Source: Pseudaminobacter soli (ex Zhang et al. 2022)
Lineage (GTDB): Bacteria > Pseudomonadota > Alphaproteobacteria > Rhizobiales > Rhizobiaceae
DNA length: 64,000 nt
Assembly: GCF_014595955.1 (NCBI RefSeq)
Contig: NZ_JABVCF010000021.1
Coordinates: 1 to 64,000, forward strand
Direction: 5' to 3'
A program made the translations under genes and the position numbers. Of this stretch, positions 34,069-43,310 are shown in pieces (position 1 is the first letter of the stretch; each line of letters starts with the position of its first letter). The notes under the pieces were generated by a model that had not been told where the DNA came from, ran no database searches, and saw only the letters and a list, made by a program, of their open reading frames with translations.

Positions 34069-35064
34069 ATGGCGGGAATTCACATGATCGGCTGGGCGGT
34101 GGCGGCGCTGCTGACCGTGAGCCTGCTGGTGCTCGCGTATTTCGTCTTTCAGACCCGGCGCCTCGCCGCCAGCGCGGAGAAGCAAGTTCCGGCGAACGGC
34201 CATTTCGTGGCGATCCGGGGCAACCGCATCCACTATGTCGAGGCGGGGCAGGGGCCGCCGATCCTCTTCGTCCACGGACTGGGCGGGCAATTGCATCACT
34301 TCCGACACACGCTGTTCGACCAACTCGCGGGCGATTATCGCGTGATTGCGCTGGACCGTCCCGGCTCCGGCTATTCGGTTCGCGCCAGGAGTGCCAGCGG
34401 TCGCCTCGGCGAGCAAGCAGCGGTGATCGCGGAGTTCATCGATGCGCTGTCGCTCGAACGCCCTCTAGTGGTGGGGCATTCTCTGGGTGGCGCAGTGGCG
34501 CTGGCCACGGCTCTCGATCATCCGGATAAGGTCGGCGCCCTGGCGCTGCTCTCCCCGCTCACGCACGAGCAGGAGAGTATTCCGCCCGCATTCCAGCCCA
34601 TGCTGATCCGCTCCGCGCTCAAGCGAAAATTTCTGGCGCATACGATGGCCATTCCCCTGGCTCTCAAGCACGCGCCGCAGACGCTGGCCTTCGTGTTCGG
34701 CCCACAGGCCACGCCTGACGATTTCATCATCGGCGCAGGCGGTATCCTCGGCCTGCGCCCTGCGCATTTCGAAGCGACCGTCGCCGATTTCGTGGCCCTG
34801 GAACACGAATTGGGGCGCTACGAGGCGAGGCTGGAGGAACTCAGGATGCCTGTCGGCGTCCTGTTCGGCACCGCCGATCAACTGATCAGCCACGAACAGC
34901 ATGCCTTGCCGCTCGCCGGACGGATCAGGGACTTCGAACTCGAACTGGTCGAAGGCGTAGGGCATATGCCGCAGTTCGTGGTGCCCGACCGCGTCGAGGA
35001 TTTTATCCGCCGCATGGCGGCTAAGGCATTTTCTCATCGCTCGGTGCTGACGACGGGGCACTGA
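34069..35064 (+). CDS. Alpha/beta hydrolase with N-terminal membrane anchor
   Basis: 331 residues. Residues 6-27 form a hydrophobic anchor (WAVAALLTVSLLVLAYFVF). The hydrolase fold follows: oxyanion HGLGGQ near 67, the nucleophile in VVGHSLGGAV (Ser near 143), an acid near LFGTADQLIS and His in VEGVGHMPQF near 302. The triad is therefore intact. Substrate unknown; esterase or haloperoxidase-like relatives are many. It lies between the wrbA hairpin and the stress-promoter-controlled glycosyltransferase, and may be independent. Confidence 0.87.
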   Translation: MAGIHMIGWAVAALLTVSLLVLAYFVFQTRRLAASAEKQVPANGHFVAIRGNRIHYVEAGQGPPILFVHGLGGQLHHFRHTLFDQLAGDYRVIALDRPGSGYSVRARSASGRLGEQAAVIAEFIDALSLERPLVVGHSLGGAVALATALDHPDKVGALALLSPLTHEQESIPPAFQPMLIRSALKRKFLAHTMAIPLALKHAPQTLAFVFGPQATPDDFIIGAGGILGLRPAHFEATVADFVALEHELGRYEARLEELRMPVGVLFGTADQLISHEQHALPLAGRIRDFELELVEGVGHMPQFVVPDRVEDFIRRMAAKAFSHRSVLTTGH

Positions 35065-35104
35065 CTGCGACAAAATGAAGGCAGCAGGCTCACTCGCGAC
35101 GAGG

Positions 35105-35129
35105 GGAACTTCGCGCGCGGTCGGGGGTT
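35105..35129 (+). promoter_or_regulatory. EcfG-type general-stress promoter
   Basis: GGAAC (35105-35109), 17 bases, then GTT (35127-35129) match the alphaproteobacterial EcfG consensus GGAAC-N16/17-GTT. It is placed to drive the glycosyltransferase and debranching-enzyme pair starting about 45 bases downstream. Confidence 0.65.
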
Positions 35130-35176
35130 GATCTGATCAATCCCATCCCGAGATGTTCCCAGGTTTCGCTCAGCCG

Positions 35177-36265
35177 ATGAGAATTGCCCAGATCGCGCCG
35201 CTCTATGAACCCGTGCCGCCGCCTCTCTATGGCGGGACGGAGCGGATCGTGTCCTTCCTTACCGAAGAATTGGTCGCGCGTGGCCATGAGGTGACGCTTT
35301 TCGCCAGCGGGGAGTCGAAGACGACAGCTTGCCTGGTTGCCGGGCGCGGGCAGGCGTTGCGCCTCGACCCGGCGCCGAAGAAATCGGAGATCGCGGCGCA
35401 CCTTGCCATGCTGGACGAGGTGCGGCGCCGAGCCGACGAATTCGACCTGCTGCACTTTCATCTCAGCCACTTCCAGCACTTCCCCTTCTTCGAGCACATC
35501 CGCGAGCGGACGGTGACGACGCCGCATGGGCGCCTCGACTATGTCGACCTGCCTGGCGCTTACGCCCGCTGGCATGGCTTCCCGATGATCTCGATCTCCG
35601 ATAGGCAACGGAAGCCGCTGCCGGATGCGAATTGGGTCGGCACCGTCTATCACGGGCTGCCGGTCGAGACCCTGCCGTTCAGGGCGCGCAGGGAAAGGAG
35701 CGGTGAGCGACCCTACCTCGCCTTCCTGGGGCGGCTGTCGCGCGACAAGCGGCCGGACCGCGCCATCGAGATCGCCAAGCGCGCGGGGCTGCAACTCAGG
35801 ATCGCCGCCAAGGTCGGCGTCGACGATCGTGCTTACTTCGACGACAACATCGAGCAGCGGATCGATGGCGATGATGTCGTCTATCTCGGCGAAGTGGGCG
35901 AGGCGGAGAAGGCCGACCTGCTCACCAATGCCGAGGGACTGGTCTTCCCGATAGACTGGCCGGAACCGTTTGGCCTGGTGGTCATCGAATCCATGGCCTA
36001 CGGCACGCCCGTGATCGCATGGCGTGAAGGCGCCATGCCCGAGATCGTCGATCAGGGCGAGGCCGGTTTCGTCGTGGATTCGATCGAAGAGGCCGTGGAG
36101 AAGGTCAAATTGCTGGCCCCTCTCGATCGCCATAGAATCCGCAGGATTTTCGAGGAGAGGTTCTCCGTTCGGCGAATGGTCGACGACTACGAGCGAATCT
36201 ATGCTTCCGTCGTAGCGCCGTCCCGCTCGCCGAAGCTCGCAGAAGTGACGGCTGGAGGTACCTGA
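35177..36265 (+). CDS. Glycosyltransferase family 4 protein
   Basis: About 362 residues from the ATG at 35177 (MRIAQIAPLYEP); an in-frame ATG at 35153 would add eight residues. The GT-B fold shows the acceptor-side PLYGGTERIV loop, the central TVYHGLP junction, and the donor-binding EX7E motif in PIDWPEPFGLVVIESMAYGTPVIAWREGAMPEIV. It transfers a sugar from a nucleotide-sugar donor. Its stop overlaps the start of the debranching-type gene (CTGATG), implying coupled translation. This pairing in Hyphomicrobiales is usually stress-induced, in line with the EcfG-type promoter upstream. The product is unknown: possibly a glucan, glucosylglycerate-like solute or polysaccharide. Confidence 0.88.
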   Translation: MRIAQIAPLYEPVPPPLYGGTERIVSFLTEELVARGHEVTLFASGESKTTACLVAGRGQALRLDPAPKKSEIAAHLAMLDEVRRRADEFDLLHFHLSHFQHFPFFEHIRERTVTTPHGRLDYVDLPGAYARWHGFPMISISDRQRKPLPDANWVGTVYHGLPVETLPFRARRERSGERPYLAFLGRLSRDKRPDRAIEIAKRAGLQLRIAAKVGVDDRAYFDDNIEQRIDGDDVVYLGEVGEAEKADLLTNAEGLVFPIDWPEPFGLVVIESMAYGTPVIAWREGAMPEIVDQGEAGFVVDSIEEAVEKVKLLAPLDRHRIRRIFEERFSVRRMVDDYERIYASVVAPSRSPKLAEVTAGGT

Positions 36266-38451
36266 TGGATGAACTGCTGGACGCCGCTGTATCGCTCGAT
36301 GAGCGGCGTCTTGATCCGGCGGTGGCGCTGGCGGCGATGGATGAATCGGGGCCGAGGGAGCCCCATCGCCAGTTTGCATTGAAGCATGAGGACTGCTTTG
36401 CCGTCTGCGATGCCTATGGTGATATCCGTGGGGCAGGAGACGGGTTCTTTCGCGATGACACGCGGGTGCTTTCCCATTTCCGCGTCTATCTCGGCGATCG
36501 CACGCCGTCGCTCCTCGGTGCCTCGCTCTCGCAGGACAATATCCTCTTCACCGCCAACCTCACCAATCTGCCTCTCAAGCTGCGTGAAAGCACCGAGTTG
36601 CGGCAGGGCGTGCTTCACCTGGAACGCACGCGCTTCCTGTGGCAGGAGCGTATGTACGAGCGGCTGGCGCTGTCCAACTACACCGGCAAGGCGTTGAGCA
36701 TTCCGCTCCGGCTCGACTTCGACGTCGACTTCCGGGACATGTTCGAGGTGCGTGGCTCGACGCGCTCCAAGCGCGGCCGCATCTACGAGGCCGAGACCGC
36801 GCCCGATGCGATCACCTTCCGCTACGATGGACTTGATCAGGTCGTCCGCCGTTCGGTGATCGCATTCTCGCGCACGCCGGACGATTTGGCGCGCGGCCGG
36901 GCCGAGTTCACCATCACGATCCCCAACCGGGGACGAGAGGTGATCTATGTGGAGGTCGGCAAGGACCACGCGGTACCCGGCCGTGAGCGGTTCCGCGCGG
37001 CGGCGGCCCGCGCTCGCTGGGCCATGCGCAGCAAGCGCCGGCATGGCGCCCTGGTCTACAGCTCCGGCCGTGTCTTCAACGATTGGCTGACCCGCACGCG
37101 CGCCGACATTGCCCTGCTGACTACCGAGCTAGAGACCGGCCCCTATCCCTATGCGGGAATACCGTGGTTCTCCACGGCTTTCGGCCGCGATGGCGTCATC
37201 TCGGCAATGCAGATGCTGTGGCTCAATCCCGGTCTTGCGCGCGGGGTTCTGACATTCCTCGCGAGCCATCAGGCCACCGAGACATCGCCGTTCAGCGATT
37301 CCGAGCCCGGCAAGATCATGCACGAGACGCGCAAGGGCGAGATGGCGGTCCTGAGGGAACTGCCGTTCGCCCGCTATTATGGCGGCGTCGATACGACGCC
37401 TCTCTATATCTATCTGGCTTCGGCATACGCCGCCCGCACCGGCGACCTGGAGTTCGTCGATCATATGTGGCCGTCGCTGTGCGCGGCGGCAGACTGGATC
37501 GAGCAGGCCTGCGCCCGTGACCCCGATGGCTTTCTGACCTATAGGCGCGCTGCCGGGTCTGGCCTCTCCAACCAGGGCTGGAAGGATAGCGCCGACGCCA
37601 TCTTCCATGCCGACGGAAGCCCGCCTCCCGGCCCAATCGCGCTGGTGGAGGTGCAGGGCTATGTGTTCGCGGCATTCGCGGGCCTGGCCGAACTGGCGGA
37701 GCGTCGTGAAGAGTACGAAAAAGCCGCCCACTGGCGCGCGTTGGCCGACAAAATACAGCAGGCGGTCGAGCGCCGCTTCTGGATGGAGGAGCACGGCTAC
37801 TATGCGCTGGCTCTGGACGGGGAGGGGAGGCAGTGCGCCGTGCGCGCCTCCAACGCCGGCCATCTTCTCTTCGTGGGCCTTCCGGCGCCGGAGAGAGCCG
37901 AACGCCTAGCCGAGCAACTTCTTTCAGGCCCCTTCTACACGGGCTGGGGAATCCGCACGCTGGCGGAAACGGAACTGCCCTTCAATCCGATGTCCTATCA
38001 CAATGGATCGATCTGGCCGCACGACACGGCGATCTGTGCTGCGGGGCTGGCGCGCTATGGCGACCGCGACAACGTCGTCAAGCTGATGAGCGGCACCTTC
38101 GAGGCAGCGGTCAATTTCAGCATGCGGCTGCCGGAGCTGTTCTGCGGTTTTACCCGCTCGCCTGGCGAGGCTCCGGTTGCATACCCGGTTGCTTGCCTGC
38201 CGCAGGCCTGGTCGGCGGGCTCCGCCTTCATGTTGCTGCAGGCCTGCCTGGGCCTCAAGGTCGACGGCTGGAAGGGGGAGATCGAGGTGACGAACCCGCG
38301 CCTGCCGATCGGCATCGACAATCTTTCGGTCCGGCACATCAGGGTCGGTGAAGCGAGCGTCGACCTCGTCTTTGAACGCCTGCGCGACCGCGTCGTCTGC
38401 TATCTCGACCGGCGTCACGAGGGCATGGCTCCGCTGATCGTGCGAAGCTGA
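36265..38451 (+). CDS. Amylo-alpha-1,6-glucosidase / glycogen-debranching-type enzyme
   Basis: 728 residues. The N-terminal beta-rich domain (about 30-280; LKHEDCFAVCDAYGDI, GDGFFRDDTRVLSHF) is the glycogen-debranching-enzyme N-terminal domain. The C-terminal (alpha/alpha)6 barrel (about 300-715) contains GIPWFSTAFGRDGVISAMQ with the catalytic-region acid, GLSNQGWKDSADAI and YHNGSIWPHDTAI with a late acidic/His pair. Predicted to cleave alpha-1,6-linked glucose from branched glucans. Start overlaps the glycosyltransferase stop by one base. Co-expression with trehalose genes downstream suggests routing of stored glucan under stress. Confidence 0.9.
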   Translation: MDELLDAAVSLDERRLDPAVALAAMDESGPREPHRQFALKHEDCFAVCDAYGDIRGAGDGFFRDDTRVLSHFRVYLGDRTPSLLGASLSQDNILFTANLTNLPLKLRESTELRQGVLHLERTRFLWQERMYERLALSNYTGKALSIPLRLDFDVDFRDMFEVRGSTRSKRGRIYEAETAPDAITFRYDGLDQVVRRSVIAFSRTPDDLARGRAEFTITIPNRGREVIYVEVGKDHAVPGRERFRAAAARARWAMRSKRRHGALVYSSGRVFNDWLTRTRADIALLTTELETGPYPYAGIPWFSTAFGRDGVISAMQMLWLNPGLARGVLTFLASHQATETSPFSDSEPGKIMHETRKGEMAVLRELPFARYYGGVDTTPLYIYLASAYAARTGDLEFVDHMWPSLCAAADWIEQACARDPDGFLTYRRAAGSGLSNQGWKDSADAIFHADGSPPPGPIALVEVQGYVFAAFAGLAELAERREEYEKAAHWRALADKIQQAVERRFWMEEHGYYALALDGEGRQCAVRASNAGHLLFVGLPAPERAERLAEQLLSGPFYTGWGIRTLAETELPFNPMSYHNGSIWPHDTAICAAGLARYGDRDNVVKLMSGTFEAAVNFSMRLPELFCGFTRSPGEAPVAYPVACLPQAWSAGSAFMLLQACLGLKVDGWKGEIEVTNPRLPIGIDNLSVRHIRVGEASVDLVFERLRDRVVCYLDRRHEGMAPLIVRS

Positions 38452-38466
38452 GGCTTCTTCTACCTC

Positions 38467-38491
38467 GGAACTTATTGCGCTGCGGCAAGTT
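38467..38491 (+). promoter_or_regulatory. EcfG-type general-stress promoter upstream of otsA
   Basis: GGAAC (38467-38471), 17 bases, GTT (38489-38491) fit the EcfG consensus, 63 bases before the otsA ATG and just after the debranching-enzyme stop. It gives the trehalose genes their own stress promoter. Confidence 0.68.
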
Positions 38492-38553
38492 ACTCTCTCG
38501 CCGCAGAGGGGCCCTACGTTCCGGGTGCTGGCCAACAGCGATGACGCGAGAAG

Positions 38554-40350
38554 ATGACAGCCGACAGCCTATACACAGACATAACTCCCATTCTTCTTTG
38601 GACAGTTCTCGGTTTTAGCCTCGTCATTTCAGTCGCGGCACTTACAACGGTGATTGTGCTGCTGAGGAACAGGCCTGCAATTGTGAAGGCGGCACCAATG
38701 CCTGCCGCCGCAGCTTCGGCACCTTTGCTGCGAGAGAGCGAGAAGAACGGGCGCTCTCCGGAGGAAGCGCTGATCCACTGGTCGCCGGAGATGCTGAAGC
38801 AAATTCTCGCGGCCGAACTGCCTGATACCGAGCTCATCGTGGTGTCCAATCGGGAGCCCTATGTTCATGAACATGGGCCCGGTGGCGTCGAGCTGAAGGT
38901 TCCCGCAAGCGGCCTCGTCTCCGCGCTGGAGCCGATCACCCGCACCTGCGCCGGCACTTGGATCGCCCACGGCGGCGGTTCGGCGGACCGCGAGACGGCG
39001 GACGCCAACGATCACGTGATGGTTCCGCCGGATGCGCCTGCCTACACGCTGCGCCGTGTCTGGCTGAGCGAGGAGGAGTACAAGGGCTATTATCTCGGCT
39101 TCGCCAACGAGGGTCTATGGCCGCTCTGCCACATCGCCTTCGAGCGCCCGATCTTCCGGGCCGCGGACTGGGAGTGCTATCAGGCGGTCAATCGCAAGTT
39201 CGCCGATGCCGTAGTGCAGGAGGCGAAGACCAAGCGGCCGATCGTCCTGGTCCAGGACTATCATTTCGCCCTGCTGCCGCGGCTGGTCCGCGAGCAACTG
39301 CCGGAGGCGATCATCATCACCTTCTGGCACATCCCGTGGCCGAACTCGGAGGTGTTCAGCGTCTGTCCGTGGCGCGAGCAGATCCTCGACGGCATGCTGG
39401 GCAGTTCGATCCTCGGTTTCCATATCCAACTGCACTGCAACAATTTCATCGAGAGCGTCGACCGTTTCCTCGAGTCGCGCGTCGACCGGGAAGGGGCGGC
39501 GATCTCTTATGGCGGCCGCACCACTCTGGTCCACTCCTACCCCATCTCGATCGAATGGCCCGAACAGACGACCCCGCGCCGCCGCACCTCCGCCTGGGCC
39601 AGGCGCCGGGTGCTCGAGCGCTTCAATCTGCGTCCCGACGTGAAGCTCGCCGTCGGCGTCGAGCGCCTCGACTACACCAAGGGCATCCTCGACCGCTTCC
39701 ATGCGATGGACGAGTTCTTCCAGCAGCATTCCGACTGGATCGGGCGGCTCGTCTTCCTGCAGATCGCCGCACCCAGCCGGAGCAGTCTTCCGGCCTACCA
39801 GGCCCTCTATCAGGAGTGTCAGACGCTGGTCGAGGAGATCAACGCCCGCTACGGCAGTGAAGGCTATCAGCCGATCGTGCTGATCCCTGAGCATCACGAC
39901 CAGCACGAACTCAGCGACCTCTACCGTGCGGCCGATCTCTGCGTGGTGAGCAGCCTTCATGACGGCATGAACCTTGTTGCCAAGGAGTTCGTCGCGGCCC
40001 GCGACGACGAGGCTGGCGTGCTCGTGCTGAGCGCCTTCGCAGGAGCCTCGCGCGAGCTTCTGGAGGCGATCATCGTCAATCCATTCGATGCCAGCGGCAT
40101 GGGCGAGGCATTCTACCAGGCCCTCACCATGCCAATCGAAGAGCAGAGGATGCGCATGCGAAGGCTCCGCGAAGTCGTGCGTAGCAACAATGTGTACCGC
40201 TGGGCAGGGAGCATGCTGATGGACGCAGCACGGCTGCGGCAACGTGAGCAGTTCAGGGAACTCGGGAGTATGCCGGCATCGGCTGCAACGCCGGCTGCTT
40301 CTCCTCCGCCGGCGCGGGTAATCGAGACGCCTATGAAGGCTCGAGTCTGA
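38554..40350 (+). CDS. otsA: Trehalose-6-phosphate synthase with N-terminal membrane anchor
   Basis: 598 residues, about 120 longer than E. coli OtsA. Residues 13-38 are a transmembrane helix ([24 protein letters not shown]), followed by an Ala/Pro linker and then the GT20 catalytic domain from about 90: [16 protein letters not shown] (glucose-6-phosphate loop), [46 protein letters not shown] (UDP-glucose site) and [17 protein letters not shown]. It makes trehalose-6-phosphate from UDP-glucose and glucose-6-phosphate. The fold shows no sign of truncation. An EcfG-type promoter precedes it and otsB follows 8 bases later. The membrane anchor is unusual for this enzyme. Confidence 0.92.
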   Translation: MTADSLYTDITPILLWTVLGFSLVISVAALTTVIVLLRNRPAIVKAAPMPAAAASAPLLRESEKNGRSPEEALIHWSPEMLKQILAAELPDTELIVVSNREPYVHEHGPGGVELKVPASGLVSALEPITRTCAGTWIAHGGGSADRETADANDHVMVPPDAPAYTLRRVWLSEEEYKGYYLGFANEGLWPLCHIAFERPIFRAADWECYQAVNRKFADAVVQEAKTKRPIVLVQDYHFALLPRLVREQLPEAIIITFWHIPWPNSEVFSVCPWREQILDGMLGSSILGFHIQLHCNNFIESVDRFLESRVDREGAAISYGGRTTLVHSYPISIEWPEQTTPRRRTSAWARRRVLERFNLRPDVKLAVGVERLDYTKGILDRFHAMDEFFQQHSDWIGRLVFLQIAAPSRSSLPAYQALYQECQTLVEEINARYGSEGYQPIVLIPEHHDQHELSDLYRAADLCVVSSLHDGMNLVAKEFVAARDDEAGVLVLSAFAGASRELLEAIIVNPFDASGMGEAFYQALTMPIEEQRMRMRRLREVVRSNNVYRWAGSMLMDAARLRQREQFRELGSMPASAATPAASPPPARVIETPMKARV

Positions 40351-40358
40351 GGGATTTT

Positions 40359-41120
40359 ATGCGATCACTACCACCTTCTCCTACAAGACCTTTTGCGCTG
40401 TTCCTTGATATTGACGGAACGCTGATCGAGCACCAACCGAATCCCGAGGGGATATCGGTCGACCCGGTGCTGCGAGAGCTGCTGATCTCGGCCGGCGAGG
40501 CCGTCGACGGCGCGCTTGCCTTCATCACCGGGCGCACCATTGCCATGGTCGACCGAGTGTTCAGGCCATTGGAACTGCCTGTAGCCGGGCTTTACGGCCT
40601 TGAGCACAGGATGACCCCCGGCGGCGAGATCGAGGCGGCGGACGAGCCGGAGGACATGCGGGCGGTCGCCGATGCGCTGGAGCGCGAGTTCGCCGAGAAC
40701 AAGGGCATATATTTCGAGCGCAAGGGACCAGTGCTCGCGATCCACACTCGTGCCGCGCCCGAGGCGCTGGAGCGGGTCAAGACCGCCGCCGAGGCGGCGC
40801 TCCCGAGTCTGTCGGACGGCTATCGGATTGTAGTCGGCAATGCCGGACTCGAGTTCCTCCCGGTGAACGCGATGAAAAGCGCGGCCATAGACCGGTTCAT
40901 GCAGATCGAGCCCTTCGCCGATCGGTTCCCGGTCTTCATTGGCGACGACGTCTCGGACGAGAGCGGCTTTTCCTTCGTGAACGAACTCGGCGGCATGTCG
41001 ATCCGCGTGAGGCCGCGCGGCGAGACGGAGGCCCGCTACGTACTGCCCGATGTCGCGGCGGTGCGGGAGTGGCTTGCCGAGCAGGTCCTGCCCGAGCGGC
41101 GGGCGCGAAAGGCCGGCTGA
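40359..41120 (+). CDS. otsB: Trehalose-6-phosphate phosphatase
   Basis: 253 residues of the HAD superfamily: motif I FLDIDGTLIEH (nucleophile Asp in DIDGT near residue 20), motif II ITGR, motif III Lys in NAMKSAAIDRFM, and motif IV GDDVSDESGF. The cap region (YGLEHRMTPGG) is the trehalose-phosphatase type. It removes phosphate from trehalose-6-phosphate to give trehalose, completing the OtsAB route. It starts 8 bases after the otsA stop, so the two form one transcript. Confidence 0.94.
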   Translation: MRSLPPSPTRPFALFLDIDGTLIEHQPNPEGISVDPVLRELLISAGEAVDGALAFITGRTIAMVDRVFRPLELPVAGLYGLEHRMTPGGEIEAADEPEDMRAVADALEREFAENKGIYFERKGPVLAIHTRAAPEALERVKTAAEAALPSLSDGYRIVVGNAGLEFLPVNAMKSAAIDRFMQIEPFADRFPVFIGDDVSDESGFSFVNELGGMSIRVRPRGETEARYVLPDVAAVREWLAEQVLPERRARKAG

Positions 41121-41147
41121 CGTATCCCCGTTTGGCAGCTTCTCATC

Positions 41148-41171
41148 TCCCCACGCGGTTCGCGTTGGGGA
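41148..41171 (+). terminator. Hairpin after otsB
   Basis: TCCCCACGCG and CGCGTTGGGGA pair, with one bulged base, around a 3-base loop, 28 bases after the otsB stop. No U-run follows, so termination strength is uncertain. Confidence 0.45.
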
Positions 41172-41307
41172 ATGCTCCGGCGTGAGCCATCTCAATAGGT
41201 TAATCCCTGGTAGTTAATGTGCTTGTTCATCCCCCAGTCATGTTGGTGCGGATAGAGGGCCTCCCTTGGAGCTTTCGCTGATGGCTCCGCAGACAGAGGA
41301 ATCAGGA

Positions 41308-42063
41308 ATGATAAGAAGAACGCTCGGTGCAGTCGCATTTCTCTCGGCACTTGCGATCCCCGGCATCGCGATGGCTGCGACGGCTATCGCGACAACCAAC
41401 GTGAATCTGCGTGCGGGACCCTCCACCGCCTATCCCGCGGTCAATGTTGTGGGAGGCGGCGACAGCGTGCATGTGTTCGGGTGCCTATCCACCCGAAGCT
41501 GGTGCGACGTCGGCTATGCCGGCCAGCGCGGCTGGATGTCCTCGAACTATATGGCCTTCCTGCAGGGCGGCCGCAGGTACACCGGCGATCCTGCGATCGT
41601 GGCGCTACGCGCTCCCGTGGTCACCTTCACGGTGGGAGACTATTGGGACAGGCATTACAGGAGCCGCTCCTTCTACCGCGATCGCGCGCGATGGGACCGC
41701 AGGGATTGGCGGGAAGAGCGCCGCGACTGGCGTGAAGATCGCAGGGACTGGCGCGAACATCGCCAAGAGGAGCGCAGGGACTGGCGCGGAGATCGCAGGG
41801 ACTGGCGCGAAGGTCGCCGAGAGGAGCGCCGGGACTGGCGGGAGGGCCGCCGGGAAGATCGCAAAGAATGGCGCGAAGAGCGTCGGGAGGAGCGGAAGGA
41901 CTGGCGCGAAGATCGCAAGGAAGCACGTAAAGATCGGCGCGAGGATCGCAAGGAAGCGCGTAAAGATCGGCACCATGATCGCAAGGGTGAGAACCGTCGC
42001 GATGGACGTCGCGAAGAATGGCGCGACGGTAGGGATCCGCGCAGGATCTATCTCGAGCAATAG
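41308..42063 (+). CDS. SH3-domain exported protein with charged tandem-repeat tail
   Basis: 251 residues from the ATG at 41308, preceded by GAGGAATCAGGA. A signal peptide (MIRRTLGAVAFLSALAIPGIAMA) is followed by a bacterial SH3 domain (about 27-85: NVNLRAGPSTAYPAV, SWCDVGYAGQRGWMSSNYM). The rest, from about residue 130, is a run of heptapeptide-like repeats RDWREDR/RDWREER with Trp giving way to Ala/Lys versions (RKEARKD) near the end. This zwitterionic tail would be an extended highly charged helix in the periplasm. SH3 domains often bind peptidoglycan. It lies after the otsAB genes and may share their stress context. Confidence 0.8.
   Translation: MIRRTLGAVAFLSALAIPGIAMAATAIATTNVNLRAGPSTAYPAVNVVGGGDSVHVFGCLSTRSWCDVGYAGQRGWMSSNYMAFLQGGRRYTGDPAIVALRAPVVTFTVGDYWDRHYRSRSFYRDRARWDRRDWREERRDWREDRRDWREHRQEERRDWRGDRRDWREGRREERRDWREGRREDRKEWREERREERKDWREDRKEARKDRREDRKEARKDRHHDRKGENRRDGRREEWRDGRDPRRIYLEQ
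41701..41985 (+). repeat. Degenerate tandem repeat coding RDWREDR units
   Basis: About 13 imperfect copies of a 21-24 base unit (core GGACTGGCGCGAAGATCGC) encode the Arg/Asp/Trp/Glu repeats of the SH3 protein. Copies in the last third have lost the Trp codon. Such repeats are prone to copy-number change. Confidence 0.7.
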
Positions 42064-42083
42064 CGCTTCTTAGTCAAAAAGGA

Positions 42084-42110
42084 CCCCGCCAGGCCAAGGC
42101 CGTGGCGGGG
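42084..42110 (-). terminator. Intrinsic terminator for the DUF3606 gene
   Basis: CCCCGCCA and TGGCGGGG form an 8-base stem; on the minus strand it is followed by TCCTTTTTG, a proper U-run. It lies between the convergent SH3-protein and DUF3606 genes and could end transcription in both directions. Confidence 0.65.
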
Positions 42111-42244
42111 TTGAGCTACGGCATTCGGAGGAAAGCCCCAGCCTGGGGCTCGTATTGTCGGCTGGTGCTACCCTCCGGCCCTCTCCGAGGAGGACGTAAT
42201 CGCATAAACCGCCCGCGGGCGTGCGGCTTTGCGCGTAATCAATT

Positions 42245-42427
42245 TCAGGAGAGCTTTTTTGCCTCCCGTATCAGCGTCTCGCGATCGTTTCCGTGTCTGG
42301 CGATGAGATCGCGGGCCTGCTCGATGCTGATGCCGGCCTCCTGCGCGAAATAGCGGATCTCGTAATCCTCGTCGCCCGCCACGCGGCTGCGGTCCCGGTT
42401 GCCCTGCTTGCTCTTGTCGTCTGCCAT
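42245..42427 (-). CDS. DUF3606-family small protein
   Basis: 60 residues: MADDKSKQGNRDRSRV then EDYEIRYFAQEAGISIEQARDLIARHGNDRETL, the DUF3606 signature, small proteins abundant in Hyphomicrobiales and often under general-stress control. The fold is likely two or three helices resembling a helix-turn-helix or UBA-like bundle; function unknown. GACAGGGAGAGC upstream of the ATG is a usable ribosome site. It closes the stress-related block. Confidence 0.82.
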   Translation of the reverse strand: MADDKSKQGNRDRSRVAGDEDYEIRYFAQEAGISIEQARDLIARHGNDRETLIREAKKLS

Positions 42428-42509
42428 GATGCTCTCCCTGTCAGTAGGAGGAAATCGAGAACCGGGCTGCTTTGTTCCTTGATGGGATCACGTTTCGTTC
42501 TGCCCCGCC

Positions 42510-43169
42510 CTAATAGAACCCGGGTATGAGCCGTGACGTACGAGCACAGTACTCGTCGTATTCCCGACCGAACTGCGTCCGCAGCAGCCGTTCTTCCGCA
42601 TTGATGCGCGCGAGCAGCGGCGGGATGAGCAGTACCGCCAGCAGCACGCCCAAGCCCGACCGGAAGGCGAGGGCCCAGCCCAGTGCACTGACCAGCAGCC
42701 CGAGATAGCTGGGGTGACGGATGATGCCGTAGACGTCGCTTGTGACCAGCCGGTGCCCGGGCTGGATGGCGACCAGCCCGCTGAAGCGGTGGCCGAGCAC
42801 AAAGACCGGCCACAGCCTGAGCGCACCGCCTGCTGTGTAGAGGACGACGCCCAACCAGCGGACGGCGTCGCCGTCGATGGTCCAGAAATCCACGCGGTCC
42901 GTATAGGCGGGCAGCCAGGCGCTCAGCAGTCCAATGATCCCGAAGACGACGAGTACCCATCGGTTCCCCCGATCCTCCCGCTCGCCCGAGCTCAAATTGC
43001 CGCTGCTGAGGAGCGCCACGCCAGCCATGACGATGGTCGCGAGCGCGAGGACAGTTCTGGCCGGATTGGAAAAGAAGGCGGAAATGCCACCCCAGCCGAG
43101 CACGGCCAGTCCGAGATAGGCAATCGTCGAAACGATCGTTAAGACCGCCAATCTTGGTGTGACCGCCAC
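42510..43169 (-). CDS. Isoprenylcysteine methyltransferase-family membrane protein
   Basis: 219 residues with five or six membrane helices. The C-terminal core LVTSDVYGIIRHPSYLGLL followed by NAEERLLRTQFGREYDEYCARTSRLIPG is the ICMT/PEMT-type S-adenosylmethionine site (RHPxYxG, EE, YxxY). The bacterial family methylates unknown, probably lipidic or thiol substrates within the membrane. Stand-alone gene upstream (on its strand) of the DUF3606 gene with an 80-base gap. Confidence 0.83.
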   Translation of the reverse strand: MAVTPRLAVLTIVSTIAYLGLAVLGWGGISAFFSNPARTVLALATIVMAGVALLSSGNLSSGEREDRGNRWVLVVFGIIGLLSAWLPAYTDRVDFWTIDGDAVRWLGVVLYTAGGALRLWPVFVLGHRFSGLVAIQPGHRLVTSDVYGIIRHPSYLGLLVSALGWALAFRSGLGVLLAVLLIPPLLARINAEERLLRTQFGREYDEYCARTSRLIPGFY

Positions 43170-43310
43170 GGCGACACCGCTCCTTAGGGGGCGATCTATA
43201 CTACGTCAGCGGACCGGCCGAACCACTGAATGCAAACGAGCGCGGCGCATAACACTGTTCCGGCGAGCGCCTTGATCTTTTCTGGTCTAGGCTACGTGTC
43301 GAGCCAATTC

